Part shown: piece after piece, positions 34,181-42,667 of the stretch | Numbering within the stretch: the stretch's first letter is position 1 | How the letters are laid out: each line of letters opens with the position of its first letter | Source of the DNA: Pseudomonas tolaasii NCPPB 2192 | GTDB taxonomy: Bacteria; Pseudomonadota; Gammaproteobacteria; Pseudomonadales; Pseudomonadaceae | Assembly: GCF_002813445.1 (NCBI RefSeq) | Contig: NZ_PHHD01000001.1 | Coordinates: 3,224,001-3,288,000 of the forward strand | Length of the DNA: 64,000 nt | Direction: 5' to 3' | Translations under genes and position numbers: made by a program | The notes under the pieces: generated by a model | What the model saw: the letters and a program-made list of their open reading frames with translations, nothing else | What the model was told of the DNA's origin: nothing | Databases searched by the model: none

Positions 34181-35254
34181 ATGGGAGATGGACGTGATAA
34201 GGCCGTTGCGGCGGCAGATGTTAAATTAGAAAACGAGATAATGAATGTTATTGTTCATAGTCTTAATAAAGTAGATGGTGGGTTCGTAATTGATGGGCGA
34301 AAGGAGGTTTTGGAGGTTGGTGAAACTATTCAGCGCCTGATAGACCAGTTGGCTAAGATATATGCAGCAAAAACAGGGAAGTCGCATGGTCGATTTGAGG
34401 ATGATGTAGATAATTATCCTGTCTCCAAATTTCTGGAAGCCTATTACACGGTAGGCGATAGTGACTTCGTAGCTACCACTTTGCAGATGACTGAAAATCT
34501 TAAGATGTCAGCTCAAGGCACAGCTTCGACTGGCGGGCACGTCTTCTTCGCACATTTCAAAAGAGCGGCAGATCAATCGCACTACCTTATCGTGGCTATC
34601 CTCAATGATGAGCTGGGTGCAGCTTTAAATAAATCTAAAGAGGTTGTAGATGCGCTGCATCTTGATATTAAGGGGTTCCGCCTGGCAGGTCGAGTTAATC
34701 TAACAACTTGGGCTGATGGTGGTGATAAGTATCTGAGTTTTATCAAGGGGCGCGGTCAGGATAAAGTGTCCGAGTTTTTTAAGTTGTTTCTCGGTTGTAA
34801 TAACTCCGTTGCAGCTGTGTTGGAAACGCAAAAGCTCAGTACCGCCCTTGAATCATTTGCTCTTTCGAAAGAAATGGACGAAGAGTCACGAGAAGAGTTC
34901 TTGCAAAATGCTTACACAGTTTGTAAGCGTTATGCAGACAAGGATACCCCTTTTGAGTTAGAAGCTTTTGCAAACGAGCTTTGGCCCGAAGCTCCTCAGG
35001 AGCTTAGCGACTCCTTTGAAGCATCGGGTCTAGATATTTCTGATGGTTTTATACCCGATAAACGCTCTCTTCGTAGCCTCGTGAAATTCAGCGGAGCGAC
35101 TAAGAACTGGCGAATAATGTTTGATCGAGCAGCCTTGAGTAATGATGAGATAGAGTTTAATATTGAGACTGAAACTTTGGTAATTAAAAAGTTGCCAGAA
35201 GAATTGCTTGCTCGTCTTAGAGTGGAAGTTAGTCAAGATGGCGAAGAGGATTAA
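34181..35254 (+). CDS. Nucleoid-associated protein, NdpA/YejK (NA37) family
   Basis: The 357-residue protein resembles the NA37/YejK nucleoid-associated family (PF04245): an acidic N-terminal region, then GGHVFFAHFKRAADQSHYLI and LHLDIKGFRLAGRVNLTTWA. A helical C-terminal domain ends in IETETLVIKKLPEELLARLR. Its base composition is much more AT-rich than the phage late genes, and it overlaps the next gene by 17 bases. A chromosomal housekeeping role is unlikely in this position. It is better seen as cargo of the prophage, perhaps DNA-binding and defensive. GAGGG lies before the start. Confidence 0.72.
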   Translation: MGDGRDKAVAAADVKLENEIMNVIVHSLNKVDGGFVIDGRKEVLEVGETIQRLIDQLAKIYAAKTGKSHGRFEDDVDNYPVSKFLEAYYTVGDSDFVATTLQMTENLKMSAQGTASTGGHVFFAHFKRAADQSHYLIVAILNDELGAALNKSKEVVDALHLDIKGFRLAGRVNLTTWADGGDKYLSFIKGRGQDKVSEFFKLFLGCNNSVAAVLETQKLSTALESFALSKEMDEESREEFLQNAYTVCKRYADKDTPFELEAFANELWPEAPQELSDSFEASGLDISDGFIPDKRSLRSLVKFSGATKNWRIMFDRAALSNDEIEFNIETETLVIKKLPEELLARLRVEVSQDGEED

Positions 35255-36422
35255 ATTTGTAGATTTGCTGCCTATATACAGAGCCATGGAGAAAGCTCCT
35301 GGCTCTCTTTATAAGCTTGTAATCACAAATGATGTTTTGAAGAGTGCCTTGGCGCTTGCAATTGATGACTCGAATATCGATGAGTCAGGTATTGCTGTGC
35401 GTCAAGGTGACTACGAAAATATTAATCTTGGTGATGTATTTATCCTGGCTGTTGCTCAGCCAAGGTTAGGTTTAGGTATTCTTGCTGAAAATTTTTCCAA
35501 ATATATTACATCGACGACGGGTGCTAGAGTCAAAGAGAGAGATAATTATTTTTTGATTGATGAGGCGTTCTCATCCTCTGATCAACCGGTAATTACTATT
35601 GTAAATAGATACCGTAGGGTTTTAAGGTTGATAGGGTTGATTAATGAGGCGGCTCATTACTTAGATTCCGCAAAGGAAGAACTGGTCTTCTATAAAGACG
35701 GTCGGTTTGTTGTGCCTCTTGTGTATGGAGTACAAGAAGTCAACGCGTTGGACTTTCCTGTTTTTGAATTGTTGGAACGGTTCGTGCTCGATCCGTATCA
35801 CAAAGAGCAAAAAGTAAAAATGCTCGGTGAAAATTTGATTGAAATGCTTTCTATGGTTCCAGTGAGTCAAAGATTTTCTCATTTGATTTCTCAGCTCAGT
35901 GATTTGTATAGTCGACTACAGGCAGGTTATAATCTTTTTGCCTCAGATTATACCTATGAAAAAGCTGTCACTGAGGTACATGCGTTTAAGGTTGATGTAA
36001 TAACTAAAATTCATAAAGCTATTACCGATATACAGGCTCAGGTTTTAGGCATTCCGATCGCTACGTTTATTGCTCTTAGTCAACTTAAAAAGACTACTGC
36101 TCTAAATGCTCAATTTGCTGCTAATACGGTTATATTTTTCGGTGTTTTGGTTTTTTGTTTGTTGTTGATAGGGTTTTTAGTAAACCAGCACGCTACATTA
36201 GATACGATTAAGCAAGAGGTTTTGCGGCAGAAAAAGATTTTTGAAAAAAGATTTGAAACAAAGCAAGTGGCATATCTAGAAGAGTTTGCTGCGATAACGA
36301 AACGCTTGAGCTGGCAGTACGCAGCAGTTTATGCGGTGGGGGTTCTGGATGTATTGATGTTCTGCGGTTCCGCCGTCTATTACGTGGTTCACACTCGACC
36401 GATATACGGTATTTTGTTTTAG
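35238..36422 (+). CDS. Two-TM membrane protein of unknown function, partner of the NdpA-like gene
   Basis: The 394-residue protein is soluble-looking for the first 290 residues. It then has two C-terminal TM segments (about 294-315, VIFFGVLVFCLLLIGFLV, and 361-384, YAVGVLDVLMFCGSAVYYVV) separated by a coiled-coil-like linker rich in K, E and Q. I recognise no family. The ATG at 35238 overlaps the upstream gene by 17 bases, so the two are coupled and probably act together. The codon usage is AT-rich, as in its partner. The gene ends 30 bases before the convergent D gene. Confidence 0.65.
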   Translation: MAKRIKFVDLLPIYRAMEKAPGSLYKLVITNDVLKSALALAIDDSNIDESGIAVRQGDYENINLGDVFILAVAQPRLGLGILAENFSKYITSTTGARVKERDNYFLIDEAFSSSDQPVITIVNRYRRVLRLIGLINEAAHYLDSAKEELVFYKDGRFVVPLVYGVQEVNALDFPVFELLERFVLDPYHKEQKVKMLGENLIEMLSMVPVSQRFSHLISQLSDLYSRLQAGYNLFASDYTYEKAVTEVHAFKVDVITKIHKAITDIQAQVLGIPIATFIALSQLKKTTALNAQFAANTVIFFGVLVFCLLLIGFLVNQHATLDTIKQEVLRQKKIFEKRFETKQVAYLEEFAAITKRLSWQYAAVYAVGVLDVLMFCGSAVYYVVHTRPIYGILF

Positions 36423-36452
36423 ATGAAGGTTGTCATTTGACTGTCGTAAATA

Positions 36453-37712
36453 TCAAGTTTTCGATTTGTTCCATTCTCTTTGTACGGCGCGTCTAGCTGA
36501 TCGCTCACTTGCATATAACCACCGCAAGCGTTTCGGCTTTGTTTGATCCCCCGCTGTAACCGACTTTTCCTTCCCGTTTCTCTGATCGCGGTAGTAAGCG
36601 ATTATCCCCGTGTAATCGCCCTGGTTCTCCTCCGCCAGATCTTCAACGTTGTCCTCCGGCAATTTGCTCTCCAGCTCCAGGCTGACGGTATAGCCACCAT
36701 CCGGGCTCAGGTTGTGCTGCACGTTGCCGCCGTACCAGATGATCTCGTCGATTTCCGCTTTAACGCCCTGGAGCGTGTAGGTCAGTTCTGGGATCAGATC
36801 CGGCCGGCCCATCGCGAGCGTGTAGCTGAGCGTGGCACTGCCGCGTTGCAGGCGTCGAAACTCGGCCCTTGCAGCCCTCAGCGCTGACTGTTGGTCGCTG
36901 TAGGTATGGCGAAGGTCTTTGAGGTTCTCGCCACCGCCGGCAATCGCTTCCTGTTTTTTGGCGCTGTGCACATCGTAGAAATAGGCGCGCACACCGTCGT
37001 AGCTGTCGCGATCCGCCTGCAGGTAACGGTGCTGATCGCCGTCGGCGCGTGTGAGGGTAATGTGGGGCAGGGGAAGCCCACTGGCGGTCTTGCCGCCGCC
37101 TGCAGGGATGCACAGCAAACACCCAGCCTTGACGCTGGCCACCGCGTCGAATTCTTCGCCCAGGCGCGTGATCAGGTTGGCGTCCGATTCGTTGGCCTGG
37201 TCTAACTGCAGGATCGGCAACGCACCGAGTGCCCCAGCCACGGTCGAGGTGAGGTTGTTTCCCATGGCGATATCGCCGATGACTTTGCCCAGCGTGGTGT
37301 TGCTCCAGCTGCGCTCGCGCTTGGTCTTCAGCCCTTTGCGCAGGTCTGCTGATCGAGCGCGGATGCTGAGTACATCTGGCGCGCCGCTGTGCTCTGTCTC
37401 GTCGACGGTGTAGGTGCCCTTGTCCACCAGGCCGGTGTCGCTCCAGCCCAACCACAAGCGAAGTACTGCGCCCTTTGGCGGTATCGACAGCAGGCCGTCA
37501 TGGTCGCTCAATGTGATCGTGAGTTGGTCGGCCTCGACGCCACGGTTGTCGGTTAGATCCAAGTTCATCAGCCGCGGACTGACCTTCATGGCGATATCGT
37601 TGCCGTCCACCGTGAGACGGAAGGCCGGAACAGGACAGGCGGCATCCCGGACGAAGCGTTCCGCCGTATCCACGAGGTAACCGGTGACTTTGGACAGCGC
37701 GGCCTCTATCAC
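36453..37712 (-). CDS. D: Phage late control protein D (tail tip hub)
   Basis: gpD forms the tail hub at the tube tip of P2-like phages. The 419-residue product has the D-family N-terminus (PAFRLTVDGNDIAMKVSPRL, then LTITLSDHDGLLSIPPKG) and the middle ANESDANLITRLGEEFDAVA. It ends in LRWLYASERSARRAVQREWN. It is the last gene of the FI-FII-E-T-U-D operon and overlaps U by four bases. It is convergent with the cargo genes. Confidence 0.92.
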   Translation of the reverse strand: MIEAALSKVTGYLVDTAERFVRDAACPVPAFRLTVDGNDIAMKVSPRLMNLDLTDNRGVEADQLTITLSDHDGLLSIPPKGAVLRLWLGWSDTGLVDKGTYTVDETEHSGAPDVLSIRARSADLRKGLKTKRERSWSNTTLGKVIGDIAMGNNLTSTVAGALGALPILQLDQANESDANLITRLGEEFDAVASVKAGCLLCIPAGGGKTASGLPLPHITLTRADGDQHRYLQADRDSYDGVRAYFYDVHSAKKQEAIAGGGENLKDLRHTYSDQQSALRAARAEFRRLQRGSATLSYTLAMGRPDLIPELTYTLQGVKAEIDEIIWYGGNVQHNLSPDGGYTVSLELESKLPEDNVEDLAEENQGDYTGIIAYYRDQRNGKEKSVTAGDQTKPKRLRWLYASERSARRAVQREWNKSKT

Positions 37713-38149
37713 AGCAGCCCCCGCAGAATATTGAGCCCGGTGCTTGTAGCCGCGCCGAGCAGGTCGATGCGGTCGTCATCGGTACGCTTGAGCGTAAGCG
37801 TGAACTCAATGCGCCGTGGCGTGCCGTCTCTGAAGAACACATTTTTTGTCTCGCTCAGGCTCTCGATCACCCACAACCCGTAAATCCGGCCGGTGCCCTC
37901 GACCATCGGCCAGGCCTTGCCGGTGTTCGCCATCAACCGCAAAGCGTCCAGGCTGAGCACGCTGCCCGCCAGTTCCGGGAGGATGATGCCGGGGAGGGTA
38001 ACGGTGTCGTCGCCACGGCCGACAAATTGCAGCGCGGGTGGTGCACCGACGCGACTGTTGCTGGCATGGCGCCAATTGGTTTGGCGCTGCAGCTCCTGGT
38101 AAGCGAGGGTCGATAGGCTGAACACGAACATGCCGAGGCTGAGCATCAT
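37709..38149 (-). CDS. U: Tail protein gpU
   Basis: The 146-residue product has the gpU pattern: MFVFSLSTLAYQELQRQTNW, then GTGRIYGLWVIESLSETKNV and the C-terminal RRIEFTLTLKRTDD. gpU is needed for tail completion in P2. It lies between T and D, as in P2. Confidence 0.9.
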   Translation of the reverse strand: MMLSLGMFVFSLSTLAYQELQRQTNWRHASNSRVGAPPALQFVGRGDDTVTLPGIILPELAGSVLSLDALRLMANTGKAWPMVEGTGRIYGLWVIESLSETKNVFFRDGTPRRIEFTLTLKRTDDDRIDLLGAATSTGLNILRGLL

Positions 38150-38154
38150 GGTGA

Positions 38155-41100
38155 TTAATCCCGGTCCGATAACTTGCTGCGCTGACGGGCGCGTTTCTCG
38201 TTTTCAATCTTGTTGAGCATGGCGCGCAGGCTTTTCTCCATGGCTTGCATGTCCATGCCAGGCGCAGCAGCGATAGTGATTTGGTAGGTGTCGTGACTGT
38301 CGTAAACCGTCGATGTGCCCGCGCTGCTGATCGGTGGGCGATCATCGACAGCCAACGCCGGCATGACTGTTGCGCTTAGCGCCAGAGTGCCGGCGGCGGT
38401 CAGTTGTTTGCTCATGCTCGACAAGGCGTTGAGAGGCCCTTTCTGTCCACCCTCCAGGCCTTTTGTCAGCCCTTCCATGGTGAAGCCGCCCAGTTCCGCG
38501 AACACGCGGGACGGGCTGTGGATGCCTAGCTTTTCCTTGAACCAACCGATGCTGGAGTCAGCGATTGAGCTGATAGCGCCCTTCACAGCGCCGAGCCCTG
38601 CGGTCAGGCCATTGACCAGACCGTTGACTATCATGCCGCCGAACTCGGCGAATTTCCCCGGCAGCTCTACGCCGAAGTAATTCATCACCCCGGCGAACGC
38701 CTGGTAGAACAAGCCAAGCGGACTAAAGTTGGTGATCAATTGCAGGATGCCGGCGAGGCCCTGGTCAAAGCTGGCTTTGATGGTGTTCCACACGTTGACT
38801 GCGCCGGTTACGATAGAGCCGATACTCTGCATCAGGGTCATGAGCATGTTGCCGATGGCCGCGCCAAATCGCTGGCCCATCGACTGTGCTGCACCGCCGA
38901 CGTCTTCGACCGGTTTCAGCAGGTCAGTGAACCAACCGATCACTCCACTGATCCCGGAGGAGATCATGCTGAACAACGGGCGGACAATGCTGCCAAGCAG
39001 GCGCAACGCGAAACCGATAATCGGGATGGAGTAGGCGGCTTTCGCCAGGCTGATCAGCAGCCCGCCGAACTTACCAAACCCGGCAAGGACCGGCTGCAGG
39101 GCTTCAGTGAGTCCCTGCCAGAAGCCGAGGAAGAATCCTTTAATCGGCTTCCAGTATTTGTAAATCAGCGCTGCAATGGCGACCAGGCCAGTGACAGCGG
39201 CGATCAGCCATCCGACCGGTGTAGCAAGTATGGCTGCGCCTACCGCGCTAATTGCGCCGCCGAGCATTGGCAATACGCTGACCGCAGCAATCCGTGCAGA
39301 GCTGACTAGCGTAGGGATAACGCTCATCATGCCGCCAGCGGCATGACTGGCTGTGACCGTCTTCCAGATTCGGCCCATTCGGCCGACCTCGGTACCGGCG
39401 CCGGCGGCAGCAATACGGGTGCCGATCAACTGAGCTTTGATGCTGCCCAAGCGAATGCCAAACAGCGCCATGCCATACCGCAGTACTGCGAAGGGGCCGA
39501 GCATGCTTGCCATGGTCAACGCCAAAGTACCGAACACCAGAGCCGCCGCTGCTACGGCGGCGACAACTTTGACCAAGCCCGCGGCCAGCTTCGGATTTTC
39601 CCGTGCCCAGGTGCCTACCCTGTTTGCGATTTCACCGGCTGTATTGATCAGGTCTTTCAAGTCGGGGGCAACTGCTGCACCGAATTCAGCCATGGCGTTG
39701 GTGAAGCTACCCTCAGCGGCTTCCATGACGTTGGTGAGGGTGCCGAGCTGTTCGTTAACGCGGGTGCGCAGATCCGCCTGGACTCTCAGCTTTTCTTGAA
39801 TTTCCTGATAGCCGGCCAGCCCCTTGTTCATCATGGTGTTCAAGGTGGTCATTGTTTCAGCGTCGTCGCCAAAGAGCTTACTGATGACGGCTGTACGGTC
39901 GGTATCGTTCAGAACCTTCAGCTTTTCGACTTGCGCGTACAGGTTCTCCAGGCCAGCAAAGTTGCCTTTGTCATCCGTGAATTTGAGAGAGACGCCCTTG
40001 TTCGCGCCTGCTGCGATGCTGTTGGCTTTATCGACTTTGTCTTGATTCAAACCTGCCTGGAAAATTTTACGAAAAGCGTTACCCGCTGAGCTGCCGTCCA
40101 TGCTGGCCTGGTCCATCATGATGAGCAGTGGTGCGAGTTCTTTAGCTGCATCAATGCCCGACTTCTTGATGACATCCATGACAGGTGAGATTTTGCTGAA
40201 GCCCTGAATCATGTTGCTTGGATCCATACCTGCATAGAAGCCGCGCTGGATGGTGTCCATGAGCCCCATCATGTCTTTTTCAGTGGTCCGCGTGGCGTCC
40301 TGCATTTTGGCTGCAAACTCAGCCGCCTGAGTGGCTTCCATCTTCATTTGCACGCCGAGATATGCTGCTGCCTCCCCGGTGCCGCCCAGGATGCTTTGGG
40401 CACTGATGCCCTGCCGTCGAAGCATCGTCATCATGTTCTGGAAGTCGGCCGTGGTGCCTGGCAGCCGGTCGCCAAGCTTGGTGGCCAGGTCCGTGATCTT
40501 CTGGAAGTCGGCGGAAACCTTGCCGGTGTCGTCCATCATCGACACCTTGAGCTGCGTGGCAGAGTCCTCATTCGGGGCAAAGGCTTTGATTGCCGACACC
40601 ACGGGCCGGCTGGCGGCGTACCCCACGCCAAGCCCGGCGGCACCAGAAACAGCAACACTGCCGGCTAAACTCTGAGTTTTATCGTAGGTGGCTCGGGCCT
40701 TAGCCAGGCTGTCCTGCTTGCGCTTCAACGCATCCAGGTGGTCCATCTGCAATTTCATGGCCTGGGTGGCGGTGTCGATATCGCGCTTGAGCTTCAACTC
40801 ATGTGCGCCCAGGGCATTGGTGCTGATGCCGGCGTTTTTGAGCTGCACGCCGAGGTTGCCGAGTTTTACTTGCTGCTGGCCGTACTGCTCGCCCAAACGT
40901 TTCGACTCGGCGGTGTGTTGCTTGAGCAGAGTGAGCTGGGCTTTGAACGGAGTTTCCAACCGGAGAATTTCGTCACGCAGACTGGAATGGCCGGCGCGAC
41001 TGGTGCGCAGCTGCGCGGTGCTAAGCGTGTAGCGGTCTGCCAAGGTCTTTTCCTTGGCTGCAAGCTGATCCAGCTGAGTTTTACGCTCGCGCTGAGCAGC

Positions 41101-41592
41101 CGTCAGTCGGGTGTACTCAGCTTGCTGCTCGCGGGTGAGGGCATTGCCCTTTTGCATCACAGCATTCAGGGCGGCGATCTGGCTGCCTGATTGACGGTGT
41201 TCGTCGCCAAGCAAACCCAAAGCGTTACGCGTTCCCGTGAGTTCGCGCTTGAGGTCGGATTGACTGGTTTTGAGAGCGTCAACCTTCTGCCGGGACTGTT
41301 CGAAAAGTGCTTGAGTCGGTGCGAGCTGTTGCCGGACTTTGGCAGTGGTGCGGGCGAGTTCGCCTACCTTCGAGTTGTTCGCAGCCAGTGCCTCGGAGGT
41401 GGCTTTGGTAGCGGCTTGTAGCTCGCGCCAGGCGATGACGTCGCGCTGCTGGGTGTTGAGTTCCTTCAGGCGGTCACGTGCAGCCTTGAGCGCTCGGGCG
41501 GTTTCCTGGCTGCCGCCCGTGATTTTCTTCAGTGGTCCCGTGGCTTGGTCGATGGCGCTGAGCAGCACCTGTAGCCTCAGATCATTCGCCAT
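38155..41592 (-). CDS. T: Tail tape measure protein gpT
   Basis: The 1145-residue protein sets tail length. The N-terminal 300 residues form long coiled coils (repeated KA/QT/EL patterns). The central part has the P2-type tape-measure region (QFVTKLGDR-like ITDLATKLGDRLPGTTADFQ), and glycine/alanine-rich hydrophobic segments follow (LAAGLVKVVAAVAAAALVFG, LATPVGWLIAAVTGL-like AILATPVGWLIAAVTGLVAI). P2 gpT is about 815 residues, so this phage may have a longer tail. The start overlaps E' by eleven bases. Confidence 0.92.
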   Translation of the reverse strand: MANDLRLQVLLSAIDQATGPLKKITGGSQETARALKAARDRLKELNTQQRDVIAWRELQAATKATSEALAANNSKVGELARTTAKVRQQLAPTQALFEQSRQKVDALKTSQSDLKRELTGTRNALGLLGDEHRQSGSQIAALNAVMQKGNALTREQQAEYTRLTAAQRERKTQLDQLAAKEKTLADRYTLSTAQLRTSRAGHSSLRDEILRLETPFKAQLTLLKQHTAESKRLGEQYGQQQVKLGNLGVQLKNAGISTNALGAHELKLKRDIDTATQAMKLQMDHLDALKRKQDSLAKARATYDKTQSLAGSVAVSGAAGLGVGYAASRPVVSAIKAFAPNEDSATQLKVSMMDDTGKVSADFQKITDLATKLGDRLPGTTADFQNMMTMLRRQGISAQSILGGTGEAAAYLGVQMKMEATQAAEFAAKMQDATRTTEKDMMGLMDTIQRGFYAGMDPSNMIQGFSKISPVMDVIKKSGIDAAKELAPLLIMMDQASMDGSSAGNAFRKIFQAGLNQDKVDKANSIAAGANKGVSLKFTDDKGNFAGLENLYAQVEKLKVLNDTDRTAVISKLFGDDAETMTTLNTMMNKGLAGYQEIQEKLRVQADLRTRVNEQLGTLTNVMEAAEGSFTNAMAEFGAAVAPDLKDLINTAGEIANRVGTWARENPKLAAGLVKVVAAVAAAALVFGTLALTMASMLGPFAVLRYGMALFGIRLGSIKAQLIGTRIAAAGAGTEVGRMGRIWKTVTASHAAGGMMSVIPTLVSSARIAAVSVLPMLGGAISAVGAAILATPVGWLIAAVTGLVAIAALIYKYWKPIKGFFLGFWQGLTEALQPVLAGFGKFGGLLISLAKAAYSIPIIGFALRLLGSIVRPLFSMISSGISGVIGWFTDLLKPVEDVGGAAQSMGQRFGAAIGNMLMTLMQSIGSIVTGAVNVWNTIKASFDQGLAGILQLITNFSPLGLFYQAFAGVMNYFGVELPGKFAEFGGMIVNGLVNGLTAGLGAVKGAISSIADSSIGWFKEKLGIHSPSRVFAELGGFTMEGLTKGLEGGQKGPLNALSSMSKQLTAAGTLALSATVMPALAVDDRPPISSAGTSTVYDSHDTYQITIAAAPGMDMQAMEKSLRAMLNKIENEKRARQRSKLSDRD

Positions 41593-41701
41593 CAGTGGAA
41601 CTCCGCACCCTAGCGCGCTCGCGCCAGTCCATCAGGTCTTGCAGGCCCAACTGATCCATATCAGCCGGTGCCCAGTGAAAAACCACGGCCAGATCGGCCA
41701 T
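41582..41701 (-). CDS. Tail protein E' (GpE family, 39 residues)
   Basis: A short frame (MADLAVVFHWAPADMDQLGL, then QDLMDWRERARVRSSTDGE) matches the GpE family of small tail proteins. In P2 it is made mainly as a C-terminal extension of E by a -1 frameshift. The same slippery sequence exists upstream here and the frames join without a stop, giving an E-E' product of about 154 residues. The 3' end overlaps the T start by eleven bases. Confidence 0.85.
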   Translation of the reverse strand: MADLAVVFHWAPADMDQLGLQDLMDWRERARVRSSTDGE

Positions 41702-41709
41702 GGCGTCTT

Positions 41710-42045
41710 CTACGCGACGAGGGATGCATCCGTCTTCGCCGACTTCTGCAACAAAAAACCAGAGATTTTGCTACTCAAGGCCAGAAGGTCGGCCGGGTCC
41801 ATGCCTGCAACTTCTACAGCGGTGAGGCTCGGTGCGCTGATGCGTGGCAGAACCTTGATCAAACTGCCGACGTCCATCTGCAGCAGCTCTACCAGGCTCA
41901 CGCCGCGCAATTCGCCGGAGTTCGGCTTGCGCAGGGTGATGGTGTCGATAGTGGTAGTGCCTCGACGAATTGGAGTGTCGAGGGTGACGGTGTTGTCGTC
42001 GGCCAGCTGCTGCACGTCGGGCTGTTCGATGGTTTCGTCTTTCAT
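41710..42045 (-). CDS. E: Phage tail assembly protein gpE
   Basis: The 111-residue product (TIRRGTTTIDTITLRKPNSG-like DTPIRRGTTTIDTITLRKPN, then LRGVSLVELLQMDVGSLIKV) is the tail assembly chaperone of P2-like phages. It ends 13 codons after a T-TTT-TTG slippery site. Ribosomes that slip by -1 make the E-E' extension. The pair works like lambda G and GT. Confidence 0.9.
   Translation of the reverse strand: MKDETIEQPDVQQLADDNTVTLDTPIRRGTTTIDTITLRKPNSGELRGVSLVELLQMDVGSLIKVLPRISAPSLTAVEVAGMDPADLLALSSKISGFLLQKSAKTDASLVA
41752..41758 (-). promoter_or_regulatory. Programmed -1 frameshift site (T TTT TTG) joining E and E'
   Basis: On the minus strand the E frame reads GGT TTT TTG TTG. The heptamer T-TTT-TTG is the P2 slippery sequence, in the right phase for a -1 shift. 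The shifted frame runs 18 codons to the E' ATG and on to its stop, with no interruption. Confidence 0.85.
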
Positions 42046-42094
42046 TGGATTTGCTCCTGGTGATTAAAGGGTGAGGCTTGATCGAGCGGGCGGG

Positions 42095-42610
42095 TCAGAT
42101 GCCCATGGCGGTGCGGTGCTTCTCCAGCATGTCCACGCCGTTGACTTTCTCGACGAAGTTGAGCAGGTCGATTTCGATGATTTCTTCGCCATCCACGGTC
42201 AGCTTGTAGTAGCTGCAGGTGGTTTTCATGGAGTGTTCGGTGTCTTCGCCGGCCTTGGCTTCGCCCATCTCGATGGTCTCGTGACGACCTCGCACGACCA
42301 CTTCCACGTTGCTCGTTTCGCCCGTGTCGTCCTGTTGGTATGGGCCAGAGAATCGCAGGGCCACGCTGGAGGCGTTGACGGCGCCGAACTGGCGCAGAGA
42401 GATCAGATCGAGGCCACCGGTCTTCCATTCGAACTGGATGCCGTCATCAGAAAAGCCCAGGTCAGATTTGACCGGGCCATTCATCCCGCCGCCGCGATAG
42501 GCTTCCATCTTGCGGCCGAGGGCGGGCAGGGTGACGGACTTCGCCACGCCGAGGTAGCTGTTGCCGTCATTGAACAGGTTGAGGTTTTTGAGCTTGCGAG
42601 GCATTGCCAT
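42095..42610 (-). CDS. FII: Major tail tube protein FII
   Basis: The 171-residue product begins MAMPRKLKNLNLFNDGNSYL and has YRGGGMNGPVKSDLGFSDDG and RGRHETIEMGEAKAGEDTEH, as in P2 FII. It forms the tube inside the contractile sheath. It lies between E and FI. Confidence 0.94.
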   Translation of the reverse strand: MAMPRKLKNLNLFNDGNSYLGVAKSVTLPALGRKMEAYRGGGMNGPVKSDLGFSDDGIQFEWKTGGLDLISLRQFGAVNASSVALRFSGPYQQDDTGETSNVEVVVRGRHETIEMGEAKAGEDTEHSMKTTCSYYKLTVDGEEIIEIDLLNFVEKVNGVDMLEKHRTAMGI

Positions 42611-42667
42611 GGCGGTGTTCTCCGGGAGACGTGTTGAGGGTGAACTCCCCTTTCGGGGAGGCCCGGT

